Positions 30,982 to 41,861 of a stretch of DNA of 43,560 nucleotides are shown here, one piece after another. A program made the position numbers and the translations under genes. The stretch is from contig NZ_LGED01000271.1 of NCBI RefSeq assembly GCF_001280085.1, positions 1-43,560 on the forward strand. Direction: 5' to 3'. The notes under the pieces are model-generated. The model was not told where the DNA came from, searched no databases, and worked only from the letters and a program-made list of their open reading frames with translations. This DNA is from Saccharothrix sp. NRRL B-16348. Lineage in GTDB: Bacteria; Actinomycetota; Actinomycetes; Mycobacteriales; Pseudonocardiaceae. How positions within the stretch are numbered: position 1 is the first letter of the stretch; each line of letters begins with the position of its first letter.

Positions 30982-33900
30982 CACCGGACGCGGTGGTGGG
31001 TCATTCGCAGGGCGAGATCGCGGCGGCGGTCGTGGCCGGGGCGTTGTCGCTCGAAGACGGCGCCAAGGTCGTCGCGCTGCGCAGCAAGGCGTTGATCGCG
31101 CTGGCAGGGCAGGGCGGGATGGCCTCGCTGGCACTGGGCGCCGACGCGGCGCGCGAACGTTTGCGACCCTTCGGCTCCCGGCTGTCCGTGGCGGCGGTGA
31201 ACGGGCCGCGCGCGGTCGTCGTGTCCGGTCAGCCCGCGGCGCTGGACGAACTGGTGGCGGCCTGCGCGGCGGACGGTGTGCGGGCACGGCGCATCCCGGT
31301 TGACTACGCGGCGCACTCCGCGCAGGTCGAGGTGATCGAGGACGAGCTGGCGGCGGCGCTGTCCGGCGTCACGCCCGCGTCCGTCGAGGTCCCGTTCTAC
31401 TCCACGGTGACCGGCGGGCGGATCGACACGTCCACTTTGGACGCCGCGTACTGGTGCCGCAACCTGCGGGAGACGGTGGAGTTCGAGCGCGCGACCCGCG
31501 CGGTGCTGGCCGACGGCTGCACGGTGTTCGTGGAGTCGAGCCCGCACCCGGTGCTGACGCCCGCCGTCCAGGACACCGCGAACGAGGTCGGCGCGGTCGC
31601 GACCGCGGTCGGGTCGCTGCGCCGTGACGACGGCGGGCCCGGCAGGTTCCACACCGCGCTGGCCGAGGCGTCGGTGAGCGGTGTCGACGTGGACTGGAAG
31701 CTGTCCGGCACGGTGCTCGACCTGCCGACCTACCCGTTCCAGCGGCAGCGGTTCTGGCTCGACGGCACGCCCGCGGTCCGCGAACGGCCCACCCTCGACC
31801 GCTCCCGCGTGCAGTGGGAGCCGATCACGCCGAGCGGCACGATCTCCGGCACCTGGGTCGTGCTCACGCCGCCCGACGTGGAGCTGACGCTCCCGGGTGC
31901 GCGTCGCGTCGTGGTCGACGGCCCGGCCGGGCGTGCCGAGCTGGCCGGCGCGATCACCGGCGCGTTGGCGGGGGAGCGACCCGCCGGCGTGCTGTCGCTG
32001 CTGGCGTTCGCCGAGGAACCGCACCCCGAGCACGCGGCCGTGCCGGTGGGGCTGGCCGGCACGCTGGCGCTGGCGCAGGCGTGGGGCGACCTCGGCTTCA
32101 CCGCGCCGCTGTGGTTCGGCACCCGCGACACACCGGCCCAGGCGCAGGTGTGGGGCCTGGCCCGGGTGGTGGCCGCCGAGCACCCGGAACGGTGGGGCGG
32201 CCTGGTCGAGCTGTCCGTCCCCGACGACGAGGCCGCGGCGCTGCTGCCGTCGGTGCTCGCGAGCGGCGAGGACCAGGTCGCGCTGCGGCCCGACGGTGTC
32301 TTCGCCCGCCGCGTCGTCCCCGCGCCGCTCGGCGAGCCGGGCGAGTGGCGCACCAGCGGCACGGCCCTGGTCACCGGCGGCACGGGGGCGTTGGGCGCCC
32401 AGGTCGCGCGCTGGCTGGTCCGCGCGGGCGCCGAGCACCTGGTGCTGCTCAGCCGCCGCGGCCCGGACGCGCCGGGTGCCGCCGACCTGCGGCGCGAGTT
32501 CGGCGACCGGGTCACGATCGTGGCCTGCGACGCGGCCGACCGCGAGGCGTTGGCCGAGGTGCTGGCCGCGCACCGGGTGACCACCGTCGTGCACGCGGCG
32601 GCCGTGCTGGACGACGCGCTGGTGGACGAGCTGAGCCCGGCCCAGCTCGACCGCGCCCTGCGGGCCAAGGCGGTCGCGGCGCGGAACCTGCACGAGCTGA
32701 CCCGCGACCTCGACGCGTTCGTGCTGTTCTCCTCGGTCGCGGGCACCCGCGGCATCGAGGGGCAGGCGGGCTACGCGCCCGGCAACGCCTACCTCGACGC
32801 CCTGGCCAGGCACCGCCACGACCTCGGCCTGCCCGCCACGTCCATCGCGTGGGGGCCGTGGGCGGGCAAGGGCATGGCGGCCGGGGTGGAGCTGCCCGAC
32901 TACCGGCCGATGCCGCCGCACCGCGCGCTCGCCGCGCTCGGGCACGCGCTGGCCGCCGGCGACGTCTGCGTGACCATCGCGGACGTGCGGGAACGGCCCG
33001 TGCAGCCGTCCCGGCCGACCGACCTCACCGCGCTGGTCCGCACGCTCGCCGCCGAGGTGCTCGGGCACGACTCGGCCGACGCGGTGCCGCCGGACACCGC
33101 GTTCCGCGACCTCGGGTTCGACTCGCTCGGCGCGGTGCGGCTGCGGACGAAGCTGAACGCCGCGACCGGGCTGAAGCTGCCGAAGACCGTCGTGTTCGAC
33201 TACCCGACGGCCCGCGCGCTGGCCCGGCACCTGAGCGGCTCGGCCGACCCGGTCACGCCGGTCGTCGCCACCCGCGACGGGGACGACCCGATCGCGATCG
33301 TCGCCATGGCCTGCCGCTACCCGGCCGGCGTGCGCACGCCCGACGACCTCTGGCGCGTCGCGCTGGACGGCGTCGACGGGATCACCGGCTTCCCGACCGA
33401 CCGGGGCTGGGACCACGACGCGTTGTTCCACCCCGATCCCGACCACCCCGGCACCAGCTACACGCGGTCGGGCGGGTTCCTGCACGACGTGGCGGACTTC
33501 GACGCCGAGTTCTTCGGCATCAGCCCGCGCGAGGCGCTGGCCATGGACCCGCAGCAGCGGTTGCTGCTGGAGACCTCGTGGGAGGCGTTCGAGCGCGGCG
33601 GTGTGGCGCCGGAGTCGTTGCGCGGCAGCCGCACGGGCGTGTTCGTCGGGCTGACCTTCCAGGACTACGCGTCCCGGGTCACGAGCCCGCCGCCCGAGGT
33701 GGAGGGCTACCTGCTCACCGGCGGCACGGCCAGCGTCGCGTCCGGGCGGGTGGCCTACACGTTCGGGCTGGAAGGCCCGGCGGTCACGGTGGACACGGCG
33801 TGCTCGTCGTCGCTGGTGGCGCTGCACCTGGCGGTCCAGTCGCTGCGCCGGGGCGAGTGCGACCTGGCGCTGGCCGGCGGCGTCGCGGTGATGGCGAGCC

Positions 33901-36900
33901 CGCACCTGTTCGTCGAGCTGAGCAGGCAGCGCGGGCTCGCGGCGGACGGGCGGAGCAAGGCGTTCTCCGCCGACGCGGACGGCTTCGGCGCCGCCGAGGG
34001 CGTCGGCGTGCTGCTGGTGGAGCGGTTGTCCGACGCGCGCCGCAACGGGCACCCGGTGCTGGCGTTGGTGCGGGGCACGGCGGTGAACCAGGACGGCGCG
34101 TCCAACGGGCTGACCGCGCCGAACGGGCCGTCGCAGCAACGCGTGATCCAGGCCGCCCTGGCCGACGCCGGCCTCTCGCCGCTCGACGTGGACGTGGTCG
34201 AGGCGCACGGCACGGGCACCAAGCTCGGTGACCCGATCGAGGTGCAGGCGTTGCTGGCCACCTACGGCCGCGACCGGGACACGCCGCTGCTGCTCGGGTC
34301 GGTCAAGTCGAACATCGGCCACACCCAGGCGGCGGCCGGTGCGGCGGGCGTGCTCAAGCTCGTGCACGCGCTGCGTGACGGCGTGGTGCCGCGCACCCTG
34401 CACGTGGACGAGCCGACGCCCGAGATCGACTGGAGCGCCGGGTCGATCGAGCTGCTGACCGAGCAGCGGGAGTGGCCGAGCACCGGGCGTCCGCGTCGGG
34501 CCGCCGTGTCGTCGTTCGGGATCAGCGGCACCAACGCGCACGTCGTCCTGGAACAGGCGCCACCCGACGACGGCGTCCTGCCGGAGGTCGACGGGCCGGT
34601 CACGTGGACGTTGTCGGCCCGGTCCGAGGTGGCGTTGCGCGAGTCGGCCGCGCGGCTCGCCGCGCACGTCGAGGCCAACCCCGACCTGCGGCCGCGCGAC
34701 GTGGCGGCGACGTTGGCCGCGCGCACCGCGTTCGAGCACCGGGTCACGGTCGAGGGCACCGACCTCGCCGAACTGCTGGACGGTCTCGCGGCCGTGGTGC
34801 GGGGCAGCACGCCGCTGATCGAGGAACGGCCGGTGACCGGGCGGGTGGTGCAGCTGCCGACCTACCCGTTCCAGCGCGAGCGCTTCTGGCTCGAAGCGGC
34901 GCCGCCGCGCGGCGAGCTGGGGCACCCGGTGCTGACCGCGGCGGTGCGGCTGGCCGGGTCGGACGAGTGGGTGTTCAGCGGGCGGTTCGACGCCCAACCG
35001 TGGCTCGGCGACCACGTGATCCGGGATGCGGTCGTGGTGCCGGGCACGGCGTTGCTCGACTTGGCCGCGCGGGCGGGTGAGGAGCTGGGGTGCCCCGCGG
35101 TCGCGGACCTCACGCTCACCGCGCCGCTGGTCCTGTCGGGTCCGGTGGACGTGCAGGTGCGGGTCGACTCGGCGCGTCGGGTCACCGTGTGGTCCCGGCG
35201 CGCGGACGGTTCGTGGACCACGCACGCCACCGGCGCGGTGACGACGGCGGCGGCTTTGGCGGTTCCGGTCGACTGGCCGCCGCGAGGTGCGGAACCGGTC
35301 GAGGTCGAGGACCTCTACCCGGGGCTCGCGGCGCGCGGCTACCACTACGGCCCGGAGTTCCGCGGCTTGCGGCGGGCTTGGCGGCGTGCCGGGGAGGTGT
35401 TCGCGGAGGTCGAGGGGACGGCGTTGGCCGCGTTGTTGGACGCGGCGCTGCACACGGTGTTCCTGTCGCGCGCGGAGGACGACACGGTGCTGCCGTTCCG
35501 GTTCCGGGGCGTCTCCTTGGCGCGGACCGCGGCGACCCGGCTGCGCGTCCACCTGTTGGTCACCGGCCAGGGTGTCGCGATCGCGGCGACGGACGAGCAC
35601 GGCGAGCCGGTGTTCGCGGTGGAGTCGCTGGAGGTCCGGCCGATTCGCGGCGACCAGCTGAGGGAACGCGGCGGCTCGCTGTGCGTGGTCCGCTGGGACC
35701 CGATCCCCGCGACCACCGGCGGCGGCCCGACGGAGGTCTTCGTCGCGCCGCGGGGTGACGTCCGCGAGGTCACCGCCGCGGTGTTGGAGCGGTTGCGGAG
35801 CGCGGACCGGTTGACGGTGGTGACGAGGTCGGCGGTGCTGACGGACGACCCCGACCCGGCTCACGCGGCGGTCTGGGGCCTGGTCCGATCGGCGCAGACG
35901 GAGCGGCCGGGCCGGTTCGCGCTGGTGGACGTGGACGACGACCGCGCCGTCACGGCGGCGGTGGCGTCCGGCGAGCCGCAGGTGGCGGTGCGCAACGGAG
36001 TCCTGCACGCGCCACGCCTGGTGCTCGCCCCGGTCGAGCAATCACCGGACGGGGAAGACACGACGGCAGGGCTGGGTGCGCCGGCGGGTCTGGGTGCGGC
36101 GGGGCAAGATCCCTCCGGCGAAGCGGTCTCGTGGCCGGCGGGTGGCACGGTCCTGATCACCGGCGGGACCGGCGTCCTCGGGCGGCTCGTGGGGCAGTGG
36201 CTCCAGGAACGCCACCGGGTCGTCCTGCTCAGCCGTACTGGTGATCCCGTCGACGGGTTCGAGACCGTGGCGTGCGACGTGGCCGACCGGGAGTCCCTCG
36301 CCGCCGTGCTGGCCGGCATCCCCGACCTGCGCGCCGTGGTGCACGCGGCGGGTGTGCTCGACGACAGCGTCGTGGACTCGGTGACACCGGAACGGCTCGA
36401 CCTCGTGCTGCGCCCCAAGTTCGACGGCGCGGTCAACCTGCACGACCTCACCCCGGTGCCGCTGGTCCTCTTCTCCTCCGCCGCCGGGACGCTCGGCTCC
36501 GCCGGCCAGTCCGCGTACGCGGCGGCGAACGCGGCGGTCGACGCGCTCGCCACGCGCAGGCGTGCCGCAGGGCTGCCCGGGATCTCGCTCGCCTGGGGCC
36601 TGTGGGCACAGCGGAGCGCGATGAGCGCGAACGCGGACGTCCGCCGGATGAGCGCGATCGGCCTCGGCGAACTGTCCACTGAGGACGGTCTGACCCTGCT
36701 CGACGCGGCGTTGCGGCGGGCCGAACCCGTGGTCCTGCCGGTGCGGTTGGACCCCGAGGCCGCCCGGAGGGTCGGCACCGGGCTCCCGCTGGCCCGGACG
36801 GAACCGACCACGACCACCCAGCCGAAGGGCTCCCTGCTGGACGTCGTGCGCGCCGCGGCGGCGGCCGTGTTGTCCTACCCGGTGGAACGCCTGTCCGCGG

Positions 36901-39900
36901 ACCGGAAGTTCGCCGAGCTGGGCTTCGACTCCCTCGCCTCCGTGGAGCTGGGCAACCGGCTCAGCGCGGTGACCGGGCAGCGGCTCCCGTCCAGCCTCGT
37001 GTTCGACTACCCGACCCCGGCCGCCCTCGCCGCGCACCTGGAGCGGTCCGGGCCCGTCACCGCCGAGGTCGAAGCGCCGCGCCCGGTGGACGAGCCGATC
37101 GCGATCGTCGCCATGGCCTGCCGGTTCCCCGGTGGCCTGGACACGCCGGAAGCCCTGTGGGACCTGCTGGCGCACGGCCGGGACGCGGTCGGCGACCTGC
37201 CGACCGACCGCGGCTGGGACCTCGACGCGCTCTACGACGCCGATCCGGACCGGCGGGGCACCTCGCACACCAGGAAGGGCGCGTTCCTGGACGACGCCGC
37301 GTGGTTCGACCCCTCCTTCTTCGGGATCTCGCCCCGCGAAGCGCTCGCGATGGACCCGCAACAGCGGCTCCTGCTGGAAACCTCCTGGGAGGCCTTCGAA
37401 CGCGCCGGGATCGACCCCGCGTCCGTGCGCGGCTCCCAGACCGGCGTTTTCGCGGGCGTCATGTACCACGACTACGGCTCACGGCTGCGCCACGTGCCGG
37501 AGGACGTCGAGGGCTACCTCATCAACGGCAGCGCGGGCAGCGTCGCGTCCGGGCGGGTGGCCTACACGTTCGGGCTGGAAGGCCCGGCGGTCACGGTCGA
37601 CACGGCGTGCTCCTCGTCGTTGGTGGCACTGCACCTCGCGGCGCAGGCGCTGCGCCGCGGCGAGTGCTCGCTCGCGCTGGTCGGCGGGGTGACGGTGATG
37701 GCGACCCCCGCGCCGTTCGTGGAGTTCAGCAGGCAGCGCGGGCTGGCGGAGGACGGCCGGTGCAAGTCGTTCGCCGACGCCGCCGACGGCACCGGCTGGG
37801 GCGAGGGCGCCGGGATGCTGCTGGTGGAACGGCTGTCCGACGCACGGCGCAACGGCCACCCCGTGCTCGCCGTGGTGAAGGGCAGCGCGGTCAACCAGGA
37901 CGGCGCGTCGAACGGCCTCACCGCGCCCAACGGCCCCGCGCAGCAACGCGTCATCCGCGCCGCCCTGGCCGACGCGGGGCTGACCACGTCCGAGGTCGAC
38001 GTGGTCGAGGCGCACGGCACCGGCACCCGCCTCGGCGACCCGATCGAGGCGCAGGCGCTGCTGGCCACCTACGGCCGGGACCGGCAGACGCCGCTGCTGC
38101 TCGGGTCGGTGAAGTCGAACATCGGGCACACCCAGGCCGCCGCCGGGGTCGCCGGTGTGATCAAGGTGGTGCAGGCGATGCGGCACGGCGTCGTGCCGCG
38201 CACCCTGCACGTGGACGCACCGTCCTCGCACGTGGACTGGACGTCCGGCGCGGTGGAGCTGGCGACCGACGCCACGCCGTGGCCGGTCCTCGGCAGGCCG
38301 CGCCGGGCGGGTGTGTCGTCGTTCGGCATCTCGGGCACCAACGCGCACGTGGTCCTCGAAGAGGCGCCGTTCGTGCCGGAGGCGCCGGCCGCGGACCTCC
38401 CCGTCGTGCCGCTGGTGCTGTCCGCGAAGACCCCGGAAGCCCTGCGGGCACAAGGGGAACGCCTGCACCGGGCACTCCGGGACACCGACCTGCCGGCCGC
38501 GGACGTGGGGTGGACGTTGGCCGCGCGATCGCGGTTCGAGCACCGGGCGGTGGTGGTGGACACCGACAACCTGCTCCGGCTGCCCGTCGAACGGGCCACC
38601 GACGGCAGGCTCGCGTTCCTGTTCTCCGGCCAGGGCAGCCAACGCCCAGGCATGGGCGCGGAGCTGGCCGAGGCGTTCCCGGTGTTCGCGGCGGCGCTGG
38701 ACGAGGTGTGCGCGCACTTCGACTTCCCGCTGCGCGAGGCGATGGGGTCGGACCTGGTGCACCGCACCGAGTTCACCCAGCCCGCGCTGTTCGCGTTCCA
38801 GGTGGCGCTGGCCCGGCTGCTGGCGCACTGGGGCGTCCGGCCGGACGTGCTGGTCGGCCACTCGGTCGGCGAGGTGAGCGCCGCGCACGTCGCGGGCGTG
38901 CTGTCGCTGCCCGACGCGGCGGCGCTGGTCGCCGCGCGCGGCGCGCTGATGCGCGAGGTGACGAGCCGTGGCGCGATGGTCGCGGTCCGGGCGGGCGAGG
39001 ACGAGGTGCGCGCCCACCTGCGCGCCGGGGTCGAGCTGGCGGCGGTGAACGGGCCGCGGTCGGTGGTGCTCACCGGTGACGAGGACGCGGTGCTGGACGT
39101 CGCGTCGGCGTTCGACTCGGCGAAGCGGCTCAACGTCAGCCACGCGTTCCACTCCGCGCACCTGGACGGGATGCTGGCCGCGTTCCGCGCGGTGGTCGAA
39201 CGGCTGGACTTCCGGCCGCCGACGGTGCCGATCGTGTCGACCCTGACCGGCGCGCCCGCCGACGACGAGCTGTCGACCCCGGACTACTGGGTGCGGCACG
39301 TCCGGCACACCGTGCGGTTCGCCGACGCCGTCGACCGGCTCGACGGCGCGACGATGCTGGAGATCGGGTCGGACAGCGCGTTGAGCGCGCTGGTGGACGC
39401 CCAACCCGCGCAGCGCCGTGACCGGGCCGAGCCGACCGCGCTGGTCGAGGCGATCGGCGCACTGCACGCGCGTGGCGCGGACGTGGACTGGGCGACGTTC
39501 TTCCGCGGCGCCCGGCACGTCGACCTGCCCACCTACGCGTTCCAGCGCAGGCGGCTCTGGCTCGACGACACCGCGCCGCTGCTGGACACCGGCGTCACGG
39601 TCCCCGACACCGGCGGCGCGGTGCTGACCGGGAAGCTGTCGACCCACCGGCAGCCGTGGCTGGCCGACCATCGCGTGCACGGCCGGGTCGTGGTGCCCGC
39701 CGCCGCGTTCGTGGACGTGGCGCTGCGGGCGGCCGAGCACGTCGGCTGCGACCGCGTGGCCGAGCTGACGCTGGAACGGCCGCTGGTGCTGACCGGGCCG
39801 GTGGAGCTGCTGGTGACCGTGGACGGCGCGGAGTCCGGGCGGCGGGCGCTGCGCGTGCACAGCCGCACCACCGGCGAGTGGACCCGCCACGCGACCGGCG

Positions 39901-41861
39901 TGCTCGACTCGGGCACGGCGGTCGCGCCGGAGCCGTTCGAGCGGCCCGACGGCCCGCCCGTGGACGTGGCGGACGTGTACCGGGCGTTGGTCGAGCACGG
40001 GCTGGAGTACGGGCCGGCGTTCCGGGGCCTGCGCGAGGTGCGGCGGGACGGCGACGCGGTGTACGCCGAGGTGTCGGCAGAGGAGTTCCCGACGTTGCTC
40101 GACGGGGCGTTGCAGGGGCTGGGGCTGCTGGGCGGCAGCGGTCTGCCGTTCTCGCTCACCGGCATCTCCCGGTTCGGGGAGGCGACCACGGCCCGGGTCC
40201 GGCTCACCCGCGACGGTTCGGTCGCGCTGACCGACGAGCACGGCCGGCCGGTGCTGGTGATCGAGTCCGTGGTCACCCGGCCGCGGGCGCACGACCTGCA
40301 CGTGCTGCGGTGGGAACCGCTGAAGGGGAACGGCGTGGTGCCGCCGGAGGTGGTCCGGATCGACGCGGACGACCCGCACACGGCGGCGGAGCGCGCGCTG
40401 CACGCCATCCAGTCGGACGTGTCGAACCTCGTGCTGGTGACCGACGGCGGGCTCGCCGCGAGCACGGTCCGGGGCCTGGCGCGGTCGGCGCAGCTCGAAC
40501 AGCCGGGCCGCGTCGTGCTGGTCGAGACCGACGACCCGGACACCCTGGTCGTTCCCGAGGGCGAGCCGCACGTCCTGATCCGCGCCGGCGAGGTCTTCGT
40601 GCCGCGGCTGCGGCCGGTCGGTCCGGCCGCGGACGTGCGGCTCACCGGCACGGTCCTGGTCACGGGCGGCACGGGGGCGCTCGGCCGCCGCGTCGCACGG
40701 CACCTGCGTGACGTGCACGGCTCCCGCGTGGTGCTCGCGAGCCGGTCCGGGACGCCGGTGCCCGGGTTCGAGGTGATCGCGTGCGACGTGGCCGACCGCG
40801 ACGCGCTGGCCCGCCTGCTCGCCGAGCACCCGGTGGACGCGGTGGTGCACTGCGCGGGCGTGCTGGACGACGGGGTGCTGGAGTCGCTGACCCCCGCCCG
40901 GCTCGCGGACGTGGCGCGGCCCAAGGTCGACGCCGCACGGCACCTGCACGAGCTGACCGACGTGCCGCTGGTGTTCTTCTCCTCGACGGCGGGCACGCTG
41001 GGTTCCGCGGGCCAGGCCAACTACGCCGCCGCCAACGCCTACCTCGACGCGCTCGCCGCGCACCGCCGGGCCGCGGGCCTCCCCGCCGTCTCGATCGCTT
41101 GGGGCTGGTGGGACGACGAGGACGGCATGGCCGGCGCGCTGTCGGAGACCGACCGCGAGCGGATCGCCCGAACCGGCATGAGGCCGCTCGACCCGGATAC
41201 CGCCCTGGCCCTGTTCGACGCGGCGCTCGGGCACGACGAGCCGGCGCTGGTCGCGGCACGGCTGGACCGACGTCCGGCTGCCGGTTCCGCATCTGGGCAG
41301 GGCTGGCCGGACGGACGTTCAGCCGCGGTGCCGGGTCCTGATTCCGTGCCTGGGCAGGGCTTGCCGGACGGAGGTTCAGCCGACTCGCCGGGTGCCGATT
41401 CCGCGGCCGGGCTGCCCTTGGTGGCGCGGCGGCTCGCCGAAGCGCCACCCGAACGCAGGCCGCACGTGCTGCTGGACGTGGTGCGGTCCGAGGTGGCGGG
41501 TGTGCTCGGCCTCGGGTCGAACGCCGACGTGTCGCCGGACCAGGGCTTCCTCGACCTCGGGTTCGACTCGCTGACTGCGGTCGAGCTGCGCAACCGGCTC
41601 GCCGCGCTGACCGGCGTGCGGCTGCCCGCCACGGTCGTGTTCGACCACCCCACGGCGGCCGACCTCGCCCGACGGCTCGGCGTCGAGCTGCTGCCCGCCG
41701 AACCCCCGTCCTCCGAACTCCCCTCCGCCGAACCGGTTCCCGCAGCCGCCGAGCAGGTCGTCGGGCAGTCCGACGACATCGCGTCGGCGACGGCCGAGGA
41801 GCTGTTCGCGTTCATCGACAACAGCCTCAAGGTGAAGCGAGGTCGTCCCGGTGGCCAGTGA
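30966..41861 (+). CDS. Type I PKS: rest of module 1, AT-less module 2, module 3
   Basis: 3631 codons read in one frame from the break; the 5' end is not a true start (an open frame extends back to 30888 but is not PKS-like). Module 1: AT (Ser 14 in GHSQGE, YAAH at 114, methylmalonyl-like), KR (TGGTGALG about 469, LDD, B-type), ACP (Ser 720). Module 2: KS (Cys 946), no AT, DH (His 1350), KR (about 1732, LDD), ACP (Ser 1989). Module 3: KS (Cys 2215), AT (Ser 2633, HAFH 2726, malonyl), DH (His 2902), KR (about 3233, LDD), ACP (Ser 3535). It ends in a docking helix ([14 protein letters not shown]). Predicted chain: acetyl start, methyl-branched beta-hydroxy unit, then two units reduced to alkenes. 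Confidence 0.9.
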   Translation, partial: CSHGVTPDAVVGHSQGEIAAAVVAGALSLEDGAKVVALRSKALIALAGQGGMASLALGADAARERLRPFGSRLSVAAVNGPRAVVVSGQPAALDELVAACAADGVRARRIPVDYAAHSAQVEVIEDELAAALSGVTPASVEVPFYSTVTGGRIDTSTLDAAYWCRNLRETVEFERATRAVLADGCTVFVESSPHPVLTPAVQDTANEVGAVATAVGSLRRDDGGPGRFHTALAEASVSGVDVDWKLSGTVLDLPTYPFQRQRFWLDGTPAVRERPTLDRSRVQWEPITPSGTISGTWVVLTPPDVELTLPGARRVVVDGPAGRAELAGAITGALAGERPAGVLSLLAFAEEPHPEHAAVPVGLAGTLALAQAWGDLGFTAPLWFGTRDTPAQAQVWGLARVVAAEHPERWGGLVELSVPDDEAAALLPSVLASGEDQVALRPDGVFARRVVPAPLGEPGEWRTSGTALVTGGTGALGAQVARWLVRAGAEHLVLLSRRGPDAPGAADLRREFGDRVTIVACDAADREALAEVLAAHRVTTVVHAAAVLDDALVDELSPAQLDRALRAKAVAARNLHELTRDLDAFVLFSSVAGTRGIEGQAGYAPGNAYLDALARHRHDLGLPATSIAWGPWAGKGMAAGVELPDYRPMPPHRALAALGHALAAGDVCVTIADVRERPVQPSRPTDLTALVRTLAAEVLGHDSADAVPPDTAFRDLGFDSLGAVRLRTKLNAATGLKLPKTVVFDYPTARALARHLSGSADPVTPVVATRDGDDPIAIVAMACRYPAGVRTPDDLWRVALDGVDGITGFPTDRGWDHDALFHPDPDHPGTSYTRSGGFLHDVADFDAEFFGISPREALAMDPQQRLLLETSWEAFERGGVAPESLRGSRTGVFVGLTFQDYASRVTSPPPEVEGYLLTGGTASVASGRVAYTFGLEGPAVTVDTACSSSLVALHLAVQSLRRGECDLALAGGVAVMASPHLFVELSRQRGLAADGRSKAFSADADGFGAAEGVGVLLVERLSDARRNGHPVLALVRGTAVNQDGASNGLTAPNGPSQQRVIQAALADAGLSPLDVDVVEAHGTGTKLGDPIEVQALLATYGRDRDTPLLLGSVKSNIGHTQAAAGAAGVLKLVHALRDGVVPRTLHVDEPTPEIDWSAGSIELLTEQREWPSTGRPRRAAVSSFGISGTNAHVVLEQAPPDDGVLPEVDGPVTWTLSARSEVALRESAARLAAHVEANPDLRPRDVAATLAARTAFEHRVTVEGTDLAELLDGLAAVVRGSTPLIEERPVTGRVVQLPTYPFQRERFWLEAAPPRGELGHPVLTAAVRLAGSDEWVFSGRFDAQPWLGDHVIRDAVVVPGTALLDLAARAGEELGCPAVADLTLTAPLVLSGPVDVQVRVDSARRVTVWSRRADGSWTTHATGAVTTAAALAVPVDWPPRGAEPVEVEDLYPGLAARGYHYGPEFRGLRRAWRRAGEVFAEVEGTALAALLDAALHTVFLSRAEDDTVLPFRFRGVSLARTAATRLRVHLLVTGQGVAIAATDEHGEPVFAVESLEVRPIRGDQLRERGGSLCVVRWDPIPATTGGGPTEVFVAPRGDVREVTAAVLERLRSADRLTVVTRSAVLTDDPDPAHAAVWGLVRSAQTERPGRFALVDVDDDRAVTAAVASGEPQVAVRNGVLHAPRLVLAPVEQSPDGEDTTAGLGAPAGLGAAGQDPSGEAVSWPAGGTVLITGGTGVLGRLVGQWLQERHRVVLLSRTGDPVDGFETVACDVADRESLAAVLAGIPDLRAVVHAAGVLDDSVVDSVTPERLDLVLRPKFDGAVNLHDLTPVPLVLFSSAAGTLGSAGQSAYAAANAAVDALATRRRAAGLPGISLAWGLWAQRSAMSANADVRRMSAIGLGELSTEDGLTLLDAALRRAEPVVLPVRLDPEAARRVGTGLPLARTEPTTTTQPKGSLLDVVRAAAAAVLSYPVERLSADRKFAELGFDSLASVELGNRLSAVTGQRLPSSLVFDYPTPAALAAHLERSGPVTAEVEAPRPVDEPIAIVAMACRFPGGLDTPEALWDLLAHGRDAVGDLPTDRGWDLDALYDADPDRRGTSHTRKGAFLDDAAWFDPSFFGISPREALAMDPQQRLLLETSWEAFERAGIDPASVRGSQTGVFAGVMYHDYGSRLRHVPEDVEGYLINGSAGSVASGRVAYTFGLEGPAVTVDTACSSSLVALHLAAQALRRGECSLALVGGVTVMATPAPFVEFSRQRGLAEDGRCKSFADAADGTGWGEGAGMLLVERLSDARRNGHPVLAVVKGSAVNQDGASNGLTAPNGPAQQRVIRAALADAGLTTSEVDVVEAHGTGTRLGDPIEAQALLATYGRDRQTPLLLGSVKSNIGHTQAAAGVAGVIKVVQAMRHGVVPRTLHVDAPSSHVDWTSGAVELATDATPWPVLGRPRRAGVSSFGISGTNAHVVLEEAPFVPEAPAADLPVVPLVLSAKTPEALRAQGERLHRALRDTDLPAADVGWTLAARSRFEHRAVVVDTDNLLRLPVERATDGRLAFLFSGQGSQRPGMGAELAEAFPVFAAALDEVCAHFDFPLREAMGSDLVHRTEFTQPALFAFQVALARLLAHWGVRPDVLVGHSVGEVSAAHVAGVLSLPDAAALVAARGALMREVTSRGAMVAVRAGEDEVRAHLRAGVELAAVNGPRSVVLTGDEDAVLDVASAFDSAKRLNVSHAFHSAHLDGMLAAFRAVVERLDFRPPTVPIVSTLTGAPADDELSTPDYWVRHVRHTVRFADAVDRLDGATMLEIGSDSALSALVDAQPAQRRDRAEPTALVEAIGALHARGADVDWATFFRGARHVDLPTYAFQRRRLWLDDTAPLLDTGVTVPDTGGAVLTGKLSTHRQPWLADHRVHGRVVVPAAAFVDVALRAAEHVGCDRVAELTLERPLVLTGPVELLVTVDGAESGRRALRVHSRTTGEWTRHATGVLDSGTAVAPEPFERPDGPPVDVADVYRALVEHGLEYGPAFRGLREVRRDGDAVYAEVSAEEFPTLLDGALQGLGLLGGSGLPFSLTGISRFGEATTARVRLTRDGSVALTDEHGRPVLVIESVVTRPRAHDLHVLRWEPLKGNGVVPPEVVRIDADDPHTAAERALHAIQSDVSNLVLVTDGGLAASTVRGLARSAQLEQPGRVVLVETDDPDTLVVPEGEPHVLIRAGEVFVPRLRPVGPAADVRLTGTVLVTGGTGALGRRVARHLRDVHGSRVVLASRSGTPVPGFEVIACDVADRDALARLLAEHPVDAVVHCAGVLDDGVLESLTPARLADVARPKVDAARHLHELTDVPLVFFSSTAGTLGSAGQANYAAANAYLDALAAHRRAAGLPAVSIAWGWWDDEDGMAGALSETDRERIARTGMRPLDPDTALALFDAALGHDEPALVAARLDRRPAAGSASGQGWPDGRSAAVPGPDSVPGQGLPDGGSADSPGADSAAGLPLVARRLAEAPPERRPHVLLDVVRSEVAGVLGLGSNADVSPDQGFLDLGFDSLTAVELRNRLAALTGVRLPATVVFDHPTAADLARRLGVELLPAEPPSSELPSAEPVPAAAEQVVGQSDDIASATAEELFAFIDNSLKVKRGRPGGQ
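41289..41402 (+). repeat. 2 x 57-bp tandem repeat in the KR-ACP linker of module 3
   Basis: Units 41289-41345 and 41346-41402 encode two 19-residue copies of a Gly/Pro/Ser/Asp-rich sequence (xGQGxPDGxSAxxPGxDS) between the KR and ACP. The frame is kept. Confidence 0.8.

Noticed and set aside
30876..36041. 1721-aa minus-strand frame, and a similar one at 37479-41234
   Set aside because: Both lie fully opposite intact PKS domains and show only Arg/Val/Gly/His-rich shadow sequence.
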